Of a DNA stretch of 64,000 nt, positions 54,938 through 64,000 are shown one piece after another. Source of the stretch: Ceraceosorus guamensis (taxonomy: Eukaryota; Basidiomycota; Exobasidiomycetes; Ceraceosorales; Ceraceosoraceae); assembly GCF_003144195.1 (NCBI RefSeq), contig NW_020290006.1, positions 1-64,000 of the forward strand, in the 5' to 3' direction. Each line of letters starts with the position of its first letter. Within the stretch, counting starts at the first letter, position 1. Below the pieces are notes generated by a model. It had not been told where the DNA came from, did not search any database, and saw only the letters and a list, made by a program, of their open reading frames with translations. The translations under genes and the position numbers were made by a program.

Positions 54938-57900
54938 TCAGAAGGAAGTCTTGCCAGCCGCAGATCTGCGCATCTTCTTGTGCTTCTGGTGTCTCTTGTG
55001 CTTCTGGTGCCTCTTCATGAGAGTCAGGTCGTTGGAAAAAGAGTCCGGGCCGATGCTTCTCTTCTGGGAGCGATCTGTTGCGTGTTGAGAGGGCAAGAAA
55101 CGAGCACATCAGCAAGCGGTGAGCTTTGACATCGGTCCGAGACGTAGCCATCGACTCACCACGGTTGGAAAGGGTACCGGTAGCGTCCGAAGCCTTGCTG
55201 TTTTTGGGATCTTTAGTGGCAGAAGAACGAGGAGTAGTTTTCGAGCCGTGGTCAGCAATCTCGTCAACGCTCAGAGTGTCAGTTCTCCTCGAGTTCCTCG
55301 AAGAGCTGCTGCCACTGCTGCTATACGAGTTGCTGCGGCGGCGTCGGCGCTCTTCTTCTTCAGCGCCACTTTTGCCGCTCGACTTCTTCTTGCGGCATTT
55401 CTTCTTCTTGCTCTTCTTGCCTTTCGAGCCCGAAGACGAAGAGGACGGTGCCTTGTTGGCGCTAGCGCCCATACCACCCATGCCGCCTCCCATTCCACCG
55501 GGCATGCCCATACCGCCGCCCATTCCGCCGGGCATGCCCATACCGCCTCCCATTCCACCTGGCATGCCCATACCGCCGCCGCCCATTCCACCTGGCATGC
55601 CCATGCCGCCGCCCGTAGCCCCTCCGCGTCCGCTGCTTGAGCCCCCCGATTTACCACTTGAGCTCGACTTGCCTCCACCGCTTCCTGTGGATTGAGTGCC
55701 AAGCCTTTGACCTCCGCCCGCACCTCCCATGCCGCCCATGCCGCCCATCCCTCCCCCCATGCCTCCAGGCATACCGTGCCCGCCGCCCATCCCTCCCATG
55801 CCTCCTCCGACGAGCCTTCGACCCATTCCTGTGCTCAGTGATGTTCCCCCCAGTCCCGGCATTCCGCCACCCGAGCCTGCTTGAGGCATCGAGGCAGAAA
55901 GCCGAGCATCGGATCCTCCAGCATTCAGCGAGCTTTCGGCTCCGTTGCCAGACAAGCTCATCCTACCGTGACCTACTGGGCTTTCGGCAGCGCTCGACAG
56001 GCCCGTTCCACCACCGTCGCCGCTACCACCTCCTCCGCCGCCCAGTAGACCCATTCCGCCGCCACGACCGCCGTCACCACCACCCCCACCGCCGCCCAGT
56101 AGACCTATTCCGCCACCGCGACCTCCTCCTCCGCTGCCCAATAGACCAATCCCACCGCCATGACCGCGATCGCCATGGCCTGGTCTCATCGCCTCCCTGC
56201 CGTGCTCCTGGCTGGCAGGCACTTCGTGCGAATCGGCACTAGACATGCCCAGTCCGCCGGGTCTGTCCCGATGATCCCCTCCACCGCCCATGAGACCCAG
56301 TCCGCCTCTGCCGCCACCGAGTCCACCTCCGCCACCACCAAGTCCACCTCCGCCACCTTGACGTTCTCTCCCGCCACCCATCGAGCCCAGCCCGCCAAGA
56401 CCACCAGGACGCTCCCGGCCGCCGCCGATGCCGCCGCCGCCAGGCCTCAGGCCCAGTCCGCCGGGACGCTCCTGCTCGCCCTGCGGCCTAAGCCCTGATC
56501 CCAACCCCGGCATGCCTTGCTGCTGAGATGGAGGAGAGCCTCCGCCGGACAGCATACCACCGAGACCCGCAGGCGGTCCTTGGTTTGGCGGAGGTCCTCC
56601 GCTCGGAGGTGGTTGAGCCGGCGGTGGCTCGCTTGGAGGCGCGTTACCATTGAGCGATGGCTCAGTTGGAGGCGCATTGCCGCTCGACTCCGAGTGCTCG
56701 GTACTCCCAAGCTCCGTTTTCTCTTCCTTCTCTTTGGGCTGCTCGTTCGGCGACGGGTGGTCGCTCATATTCAAGTTGCCCTGATCCCCGGGCGTATCCA
56801 CTTTCTTTGGATCCTTTTCGCCCGCAGGCGGATTGCCTCCTCCCTTGTTCGGGTCTCCCTCTTTCTTGGGTTCCTTTTCGTTCGGATGCGAGCCGCCGCC
56901 AGGAGGCGAGCCTCCCTTACCCGAGTCTCCCTCTTTCGGAGGTTGTCCCTGGCTCGGAGGCGGATTCGCGCCACCAGGAGGCGAGCCTCCCTTCCTCGAG
57001 TCTCCCTCTTTCGGAGGTTGTCCCTGGCTCGGAGGCGGATTCGGGCGACCAGGAGGCGAGCCTCCCTTGCCCGAGTCTCCTTCCTTTTGAGGTTGTACCT
57101 GGCTCGGGGGCGGATTTGCGCTACTAGGAGGCGAGCCAGCACCACCCGCAGGTGGTGTTTGGCTTGGAGGCGCGCCACCGAGAGCCAATCTCTTACTCAA
57201 GATACGATTTCCAAAAGACGAACCGAGCGGCTTTTGCTGTCTACCTCCCTTCTTCAAGCATCCTCGAGCTTTCGCACCAGAAGTCTCACCTTCTTCGCAG
57301 TCAGGAAGGTCGTCCTCGGTGATGGTGCTGGTGTCGTCTCCTTTTCCATGTGCCGAGGAAGATCCAGCGGTCTTTTCGAATCCAGAGTCGCCGAGCTTGT
57401 AGCTGTTGTCTAAGCTAGCACCCGTGGTCTCCTTGCTATCCTTGCTGCTCTCCTTCTTACCCTTGTCCTTCGATTTGCTTCCAGATGCGCCAATTGGGAA
57501 CTCGTTCTCGTCGGGGCCCTTACTGGGCGACTCGTTTTGCTTGGTGCTTGAGCCCTTCTTGGTCGAGCTGCCCGTCTTGCCGGTGTCTGCGCTGTTGTCG
57601 TGGCCTTTGTGTGAACCGGTATCGGTGTTGGAAACGCCGCCGCTGCCAGTGTTGGAATTGCCACCGCTACCAGTGTCGGAAGAACCGCCGCTGCCGGTGC
57701 TCGTGTTGCCGCCTTTAGTGGTGCCTTTGCCGCTGCCGTTGCTCTTGCCAGTCGTGGGAGCAGTGTCAGTGCCGGTGCCAGTGCCGGTGCCAGTGCCAGT
57801 GCCGGTGCCAGCGCCAGCTGAGCCGCCAGTGGTACCCTTGGCCGTTGCGGCTTGCTTTCCTCGAATGTTAGCGCCTTCAACACCAGTCTTTTGACCCTGG

Positions 57901-59229
57901 TAGGGCTTGCACATCGTTTCGGGCTTGCAACCTGGAACTGGAATCTGTTGAAATTCGGCATACGTAGGCGTGGGGCATCCGCAATTGAGACACTCTGCGC
58001 GAACCAAAGGTCTTGTCAGCCCAGCGTGTCGACAAGATCTGGCGTGAGCAACACGCACCGCAATACTGCAGCTCGTGGTTTTGGTCCTTTGGTGGCCAAA
58101 TGTGACCGTCGTACGTGGGCTTTACGTTGGCAAAGTCGGCCAGCTAGAGGACGAAAAGTTGAACGGTGAGTTGGTTTGTAAAGCAGCGGACTGTCGGGCA
58201 GCTGCGCTCACCTTGCCGCCTGGGCTGTAATAATCTTTCTGCGAGTTCGAGAATAGAGGCGCGCTTGGCACGTATCAGCAAACTTTGCATACGCCCACAC
58301 GCTCATGTGGCAATCTTGGGCTCACCGAGTAGCAGCCTTTCAAGTTGTGTGGGCAGATCATGGGCATGTTGACGTAAGAGCGACCAGGTGCTCTAAAGAG
58401 ATGGAAGCAGGTCTTGTCTCAGCACAAGCCGTCGAGAACCAAAGTCTCTGCGACGCACTCGTTCAGCATGGCGCCGCCACGGTCCCAGAATCCACACATG
58501 TGCATTTCCGGATCGCCTTCGGCGAGATCGTCAGCCGTTGGCTGAACAGAAAAGGCGGTGCAAGTCCCTGGCAACGTGGTGTAGAGCAAGCGTCAGAGGC
58601 AGCATTCCAGTATTCTGGCGACCTGGCGACCAGCACGGTCAAAACTCACCGTAAGGGTAACCTTCACGCTTGATGTTCGAGTCATCGACAAGGAAATACG
58701 CGAAAGCTGTCCGAAGACTCTTCAAGATTAGCTTTTACGATGTTTGAAGCACTCGACAGCATCGATGCTCACCGTTGGGAGAGATGCTACAGCCGTACAA
58801 AAGGACAGAAAAACGTTCAAGGGACAGTCTCGGAATTCTCACGCATTCACATGCACACTCACCGACAGTTGGAAAAGCACTCGGCCATTTGAATGCCTTC
58901 GTTGGTTTTGCCTGCGCAAAGGGTGAGGACATAGATGAGCGCTGGAGCAGTGTCTGGCCGACACACGGTCGACACGCACTGTTACCTTTGTTCTTCGCGA
59001 TGAAGGCATCGCTCAGCTTGCAGCCTTGATACGTGGCTACAGCAGGGTCGGGACTCTTGTCTCGTTTGTGAAGGATATGCATCCCCTCCTCGCGAGAGAA
59101 GATGTAGTGCTCGCCGCCGTCCCAGGCAGGACCAAAAGGATCGGTCTGCCCCGTGACAGTGTCGATGAGGCAAAGCTGCAGTGCAGCTAGGCCAAGCGCA
59201 CTGAAGAGCAGTCGCGATGTGAGCTTCAT
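54938..59229 (-). CDS. Large secreted Cys-rich, Gly/Pro/Ser-rich protein
   Basis: Ten exons: 59229-58986, 58911-58863, 58786-58773, 58706-58650, 58567-58426, 58392-58326, 58238-58212, 58143-58059, 57994-55160, 55074-54938; phases close exactly on 1,218 residues. Unknown family. A signal peptide (LLFSALGLAALQLCLIDTVTG) starts it. The first about 270 residues form a Cys-rich domain with segments YQGCKLSDAFIAKNKG, MAECFSNC, MCGFWDRGGAMLNECV, MPMICPHNLKGCYS, WPPKDQNHELQYC and ECLNCGCPTPTY, which could be disulphide-bonded and extracellular. The rest is low-complexity: a GT run, Gly/Ser/Lys-rich stretch, four 25-residue Pro/Gly repeats, a Gly/Met-rich GMPGGMGG region, then very basic KKSKKKKCRKKK and RRRRR clusters and a His/Lys/Gln tail. 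This looks like a structural wall or matrix protein. Only the 33-nt intron at 58393-58425 is doubtful; the others are 64-87 nt. Confidence 0.75.
55481..55610. repeat. 30-bp tandem repeat encoding GMPGGMGG
   Basis: The word GGCATGCCCA recurs at 55501, 55531, 55561 and 55594, a 30-bp period with one 33-bp unit. On the coding strand each unit gives a Gly/Met/Pro block. Further degenerate copies lie around 55750-55800. Confidence 0.85.
56901..57140. repeat. 75-bp tandem repeat encoding a 25-residue Pro/Gly unit
   Basis: The word AGGAGGCGAGCC recurs at 56901, 56976, 57051 and 57126, exactly 75 bp apart. Each unit encodes a GGSPPGG...NPPPSQGQPPKEGD type block. The copies differ by a few bases only, so the array is recent or homogenised. 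Confidence 0.9.
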
Positions 59230-62200
59230 ACTGCTGAGGCTTTAGTGCAGAAATCTTTCCGTGCGGTGAGAAGAGCGTGCGACAGCTGACGTCGTACTCG
59301 ATGAGCTCGCACGGGTAATCGCGGTGGGATGAGCAGATGGAGACGACCTACTTTTGGCTTCAAGCTGCGATGTGGGTCTGTCCATTATGTAGGATTGAGG
59401 ACTAGTCGTAGCCACCGCACCATTGGAGCGCAAAACGAGGCCAGCGCAGCCCGACGATGGCAGCACAGGAGTGTTTTTCGTCGCATGCCCGACGCGGCGG
59501 CCGAGTGTCCAGCAATCGAATTGCACCCGGCGCCCCTCGAAAGCCGAAAGGCTACACACTGCGCGAGTAGGAGATCGACCTATACTGGCAGTAGGATCTC
59601 CAATTGGGGCTTCGAAGTTGCATCAATCGGCATGGGGGCCCTCCCAGTCTGGTTGCTTAATTCCGGTCTTTGCGTGGGTGAAGCAAAACCTTACCGAGGT
59701 CTCTCTTCTCAAATCTGTTGCAGGCAAAGTCGCCTACAGCCTTGTTCCGTCATTGACACTGGTCGCACAGGCCTGTGCTACTGCCACGGACCAGAGCAGC
59801 AGTCCTGTGAAGCTATCGAGACAGAGCAGCATGGCGACAGCACAGAGATGGTGTCTACGCACGTCTCATTTTCGTGGCAACCATGACCGACGGCGGTCAA
59901 GATTGGCAAATGAGGGCGAGCGCGAGCGCGAGCGCGAGGGGCAGAACGAGACGGCGGAGGCGCGCAACATGCGACCGGACGCGCTTTGTTCACGTCTTGA
60001 TCTCACACCCACCACAGCTAGTCGAGTCGGTGATTCCGCCCGCCGGATCCGATGTGCGCCTCTCTTTCTGCGTGATCACTTAATTGATACACGGTAACAG
60101 AACCCCTGTTGGAATTCCTGCATGGCGATGTTGCTGGAGTAGCATGAAGATCTTGGTGGAGATTCTCACACCGCGTGTGCATAGATGCTTGCACATAACC
60201 TCGCCTTCGACATCGCGAGCAAGTTCATCGACTCTTCGCCCGGCCACTCTTTTGTTTCCGCAGCTCGAGACAAGCGCATCTCGCGAGCTCTTGACTCGAT
60301 GCCGCCACCACGGTCGAACAGCATACTACTCTGCTCTAGAGCGCCGCTCGCCAGCCGTTGTGCTGGTCTTCCTCAGCATTCCTTCCCATTTCGGTCTGTG
60401 ATGTGACGTTGCGATGCTTAATCGCGCCACTCCTTGTGTGTAGCCTGAAAGCTTGTCCTTGCAAATGGAATGTTTAGTATCTGAATTCCGCGTGACGCTC
60501 GAGTTGATGTTGAATCAAGAAAGCCATCTCTGTATTCATCCAGAGCGCCTGTCAGTCGTCCGAACTGAAATCCCGCTGAATGTCGACACCCTGACTCCAG
60601 CCTTCCTGGTTCCAAGCTCCCTTGCCTGCAACGGCAGAGGCTGTGAGGACCGCGTCGCACGGAACCGCTGAGCGGTAGCTAGGTGGCGTGAGGTACTAGC
60701 GGTGGAGCGCCTACTATTCCAATGCGACTTCTGAGATAATCAAGGTGTGCAGCTGCTGACTATCGTTGCCAAAGCATGGGGCGGCCCGCATGACAATGTC
60801 CCCCGCGGGCATTGCTGAAAACCACCCCGACATAAGACCGGGGGGGCCCGTGGTGAATCATTCGCGTTACATTTCCGGTAGTCCGCGACTGAGCTGGTGT
60901 CACGATTGGATGGCGTTCAGCTGTCATACTGCCGGGGACGTGGTAGGAAAGGTCCTGTGCAGCATACTTACCACCTTACGTATGCACACACGCGCCCGAC
61001 GGCAATCTGACTGCCACTTCGGCGACTCGCGAAGGTGTGCGGCGAAAAGCAGCCTGTTTGAACCGCAATCTCATATAGATTCGTATGCGACGTGATCGAG
61101 CAATTCCGAAGTCAGACGTACGTTTGATTGTTGTGATTCGTGATTCGAATTGTCTGCGCGCCGATGGCGGCCGGAACCAGAGCAAGCCACTCAAGACTCA
61201 CCATTCACCATGCAGCCAGTCAAGAGTCTGAGTCGTGAGGCTGCATGTGAGGCCGTTCGTGTCTTATGCGTCGGTGCCCTACTAGCTGAGTCACCGAGCA
61301 CAGCTCCGCTATTTCATGCTGACTCTCCGCCTTCATCCGCCAATGCACGCATTGCAGCTAGACAAGTACGCTGCCAGCAAGCTCATGGTGGTTGTCGTCG
61401 TTGTTGCTGTCTGAGTGGCATCCAAATTCAAGGCGGATCGAGCCACTATTGCCTCTGATGACCGATCTCTGCGTGCACCATGCAGAAACAGCTGTGGCCT
61501 AGCTGTGAGACCGGACGCCGACGAGTGGCGTCGATTCGTGATTCACATTCAAATTGCTGCTTTTGCTTATTGCTCTGTGCGTGGCGCCGGCGGTACCGTA
61601 GAGCGCTGCATGAGATAGAGTGCTTGCTGTGTACCCGTACGCCTCCTTATACAAAGCTGTGACGCTCACACTGACAAAGGACGATTTTTGTGACTCAAGA
61701 CTTGCTTGACCTGAGCGAACACTCTTGACTCGTGGGTTGCAAGCATATCTGGCAGAGAGCGAGAATGGAGCAGATTCCGTGAGATCAGAATGGAGCGTAG
61801 AATTTTCGAGACGAGTACACGACGAGTGATTCAGATTTGCCTAGGAAAGTAGTCGATGCGCCACCTCACATTGCGCCGACGGATCCGGCGTGACCTTCTC
61901 TGGTCTTTGTACTCGATCGTGACTGCTGCTGCTGCTGCATCGTGCATGTATGCGAACACACCACCATGCAAGACTGCAAGACTGCCAGCGCTTTTAGACC
62001 TAACAATTGCGCTGCGGAGAGCGATCAAGTTGCTCTCAGGTTACTTTCGCAGTTTTGCTGGCTCATCGGCAAATTCTATGAAAGGCGAGCAGTGAAGACG
62101 TCAACAAATCTCCAAGTGGTGTCCACGAAGTATGACAAGTGGTGAGCGTCGTTCGAGTCGAAGAAGGGTCAATCTTGTGGTGTAGGCGCATTAGCCCATA

Positions 62201-62498
62201 AAAGACCGTTCAATCTTCCTTCGCCTCCGCCTTGGCAGGCAAAGAACTGGTATGCGTGCGATCGATGTATGCCTCGCGCAGCTCTCATCTCGCTTGCTCC
62301 CTGCTCGAGGTGGACACATTTAGAGTTCGGAAGCACGCCTCCTCTTCTCATTGAGGCGCAAGCAAAGATGTGGGGATGATCGAAGTCATAGCATTCTTCG
62401 CAAATGTGATTTGAGCAGAGCGCGCCGAGTGAGCCCGACTCGAAGCTTGAGCTTTCTGCACGCCCTTCCTACCATCCAAAAGACTCGTTGAGCTGTTA
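59230..62498. other. Long intergenic region before the ferric reductase gene
   Basis: About 3.3 kb without a recognisable gene. It is upstream of the Gly-rich gene and downstream of the ferric reductase gene, both on the minus strand. Dispersed words cluster at 61132-61152 (ATTCGTGATTCGAATT type), 61540-61555 and 61690-61735. A GA/CG-rich run GCGAGCGCGAGCGCGAG lies near 59922. ORFs in the region overlap on several frames without coding character. Confidence 0.55.
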
Positions 62499-63933
62499 TC
62501 ATGATGATTGAGGATCAAAGAAATCAGAGTCAGTCAACGCAGGGCGATGTTTCTCAACTCTAGCGAGGGTGGCGGCAGGGACTTTGCACTTCTGACTCAC
62601 CAGCCAGATCTCGTCCAATCCTTTTCGGTCATGTTGCAAACGAGCTGTAGCGTTAGCAGCGGCATCGCTCATTCCTGCAGGTCCGCATACCACAACAGCC
62701 AAGCTTCGAGCCGACGAATTTGCCGCATGTTGCGCTGCATCTCGAATGATGCTGGGTACGTGAGGTCGTTCAAGACTTGCAGGTCTTTCTCTAGCAGCTC
62801 CTCGATAAGCCGTCCACTTTTCCGCACCGAAATCTGCTTCGGGCGCCGAGTTGGATCGAGATACAGCATCAGACGCGGAAATGCACTCGCGTGTGATGTG
62901 AAGAGTGAACGTGTAGGCGACCTTGGACGCGGCAAATCGCTCCGAGATGGCGTCTAGGTAAGGTTGAAACCACGCGAGCGAGGCTTAAGAAAACGCAGCC
63001 AGGATCATTAGTTCCATTCAAGAGCGAGAAGTGGCGTCAGGATACGTTGCAATCAGTATTGCTTGAGCTGAGACAACAACACGGACTCACCTCGGCTGCG
63101 GACGCTCCAAACCAAGTGGACGCTTCGTGTCTGAATGCGATCAGCGTTGGCCATGGCCAGATGCATGCACGCGCTGGTGGCGAATGTGATTCCGACGCCA
63201 CCAGCGAGAATCAAGACGTGGTCGAAAGCTTGCAGGGAGGCGGAACTCTGACCATAGGGACCATCGATGATGGCGGGAACCATACATGCTCGAGTCGGGA
63301 GCAGAGGCGCGTCGCCACTGTCCAAAGCATACGCTTCCGAACTTTCCGGTACAGCTCGCAAAGGGTGGCTCGAGTTTTGCTTCGTCATGTAGATACTTTC
63401 GGACTCGATGTCATCTTCAGCTTCCACGCTTGCGGCTTTGGACCTGGCGTGCTTCAGCAGCTTCCGGGTGATCCCGTCGTGCACTCTAGCCACCAACACT
63501 AGTTCCGAATCGCAGTGATGATCCGGCTGTGGCAGATTCACAATCGTGAATGGGTGGCTTTGCAAGGGCGCAAGCGTCGGAAAGCGGATGAAGACGTGTG
63601 CTCCTCTGTCAGCAACGCGAAGCGCGGCAAGTCAGCACTCGGTGTAGCAGCTCATCCGCAGCTTGACGACGGTACGTACGGCCACCATCTGACGTTTGTC
63701 TTGAGCGCAATCCTGAGCATTTCTTCACCTGCAACCAATTCTTCTCCAGACACTTCCACGCTGGCTTTGGCCCCTACGAAGTATCTGCTAGCAGTAGCGC
63801 TGCGCGCCCATTTGATCAGCGTAGCGAAGCCCCAGACGCCCACTGCAGCCCAGAGCCAGATCCAGCTGTTGAGCGTGTTGTCGGTGTGGAAAAAGTAGAA
63901 GCCAATGAAGAGCAGAGTTGACACGATATGTTG
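62499..63933 (-). CDS. Ferric reductase, C-terminal part, cut by the window edge
   Basis: Partial gene continuing beyond the right edge. Visible exons: 63933-63680, 63605-63091 and 62983-62601, plus a short uncertain end. FRE-type ferric/cupric reductases move electrons from NADPH through FAD and haem across the plasma membrane to Fe(III). The first visible exon holds a membrane helix (STLLFIGFYFF) and a second (IWLWAAVGVWGFATLI), the end of the ferric-reductase membrane domain. The next gives GAHVFIRFPTLAP and HPFTIVNLP, the FAD-binding motif, then DGPYGQSS and the NADPH-binding LAGGVGIT. The third has ACGP-like VVVCGPAGMSD near the end. After EIWL two endings are possible: splicing a 43-nt intron to a stop within a few residues, or reading straight through to the stop at 62499. 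An in-frame TAG just upstream of 63934 fits a 3' splice site (AATAG). Confidence 0.85.
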
Positions 63934-64000
63934 CTATTCGCGAAATAGTACAAAGGTGTTGAGTCGGTGCCACAGCTGTTTGACAGTGGGATAGCGGTAC

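Noticed and set aside
55637-57413. Long plus-strand ORFs (201 and 298 codons) opposite the Gly/Pro-rich repeat gene
   Set aside because: They are antisense shadows of a repeat-rich GC-biased coding exon. Their translations are Arg/Ser/Leu-rich without motifs, while the minus frame continues a coherent spliced gene with a signal peptide.

Overview
The window is nuclear DNA from a basidiomycete fungus, most likely an Ustilaginomycotina member (smut or smut-related yeast). The evidence is GC-rich sequence, compact genes with many short introns (mostly 58-110 nt, usually GTGAGT...AG), typical fungal families (Zn2Cys6 factor, Mcr1, Slt11, fungal-type Rec8), and long intergenic stretches full of a dispersed ATTCGTGA/GACTCGTGA word that I remember from smut genomes. 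The species cannot be named from sequence alone. I found no rRNA, convincing tRNA, CRISPR array, transposon or virus-derived element.

Sixteen protein genes are supported. I assembled them exon by exon by following splice signals and reading frame. Left to right: a UPF0643-like protein (636-2306, -); mitochondrial NADH-cytochrome b5 reductase MCR1 (4801-6150, -); a secreted PI-PLC-like phosphodiesterase (7440-8612, +); a secreted ThuA-domain protein (9279-10478, -); a chitin/polysaccharide deacetylase (12445-13451, -); a Ser/Thr-rich single-pass membrane protein (17353-19332, +); dynamitin (19842-21682, -); the meiotic cohesin kleisin REC8 (23846-26970, +); a MaoC-type enoyl-CoA hydratase 2 (27685-29187, +); a Zn2Cys6 regulator (29484-32647, -); a NAD kinase (35065-38305, +); the splicing factor SLT11 (38504-39822, -); an unknown nuclear-looking protein (40263-41348, -); a SmgGDS-like armadillo protein (44155-47111, +); a 1,223-residue RING-H2 protein (47469-51341, -); methylmalonate-semialdehyde dehydrogenase (52290-54476, +); a huge Gly/Pro/Ser-rich secreted protein (54938-59229, -); and the 3' part of a ferric reductase running off the right edge (62499-63933, -). 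Counting the partial gene the list has eighteen entries.

Convergent gene pairs are packed tightly (about 200-670 bp between stops), while gaps upstream of start codons are long (about 1-4 kb). Most of the repeats lie in these upstream gaps. From 7.4 to 19.3 kb all four genes encode secretory-pathway or cell-surface proteins, which suggests, without proving, a cell-wall neighbourhood. The rest is housekeeping: mitochondrial redox and valine catabolism, peroxisomal-type beta-oxidation, dynein transport, meiosis, splicing and NADP supply.

Nothing here looks like a new multigene system. The most interesting points are gene-structure details (a GC-AG intron, microexons of 14, 18 and 27 nt, one apparent 33-nt intron, a 15-exon REC8, a retainable last intron), the dispersed motif family, and a short coding-looking ORF at 19594.
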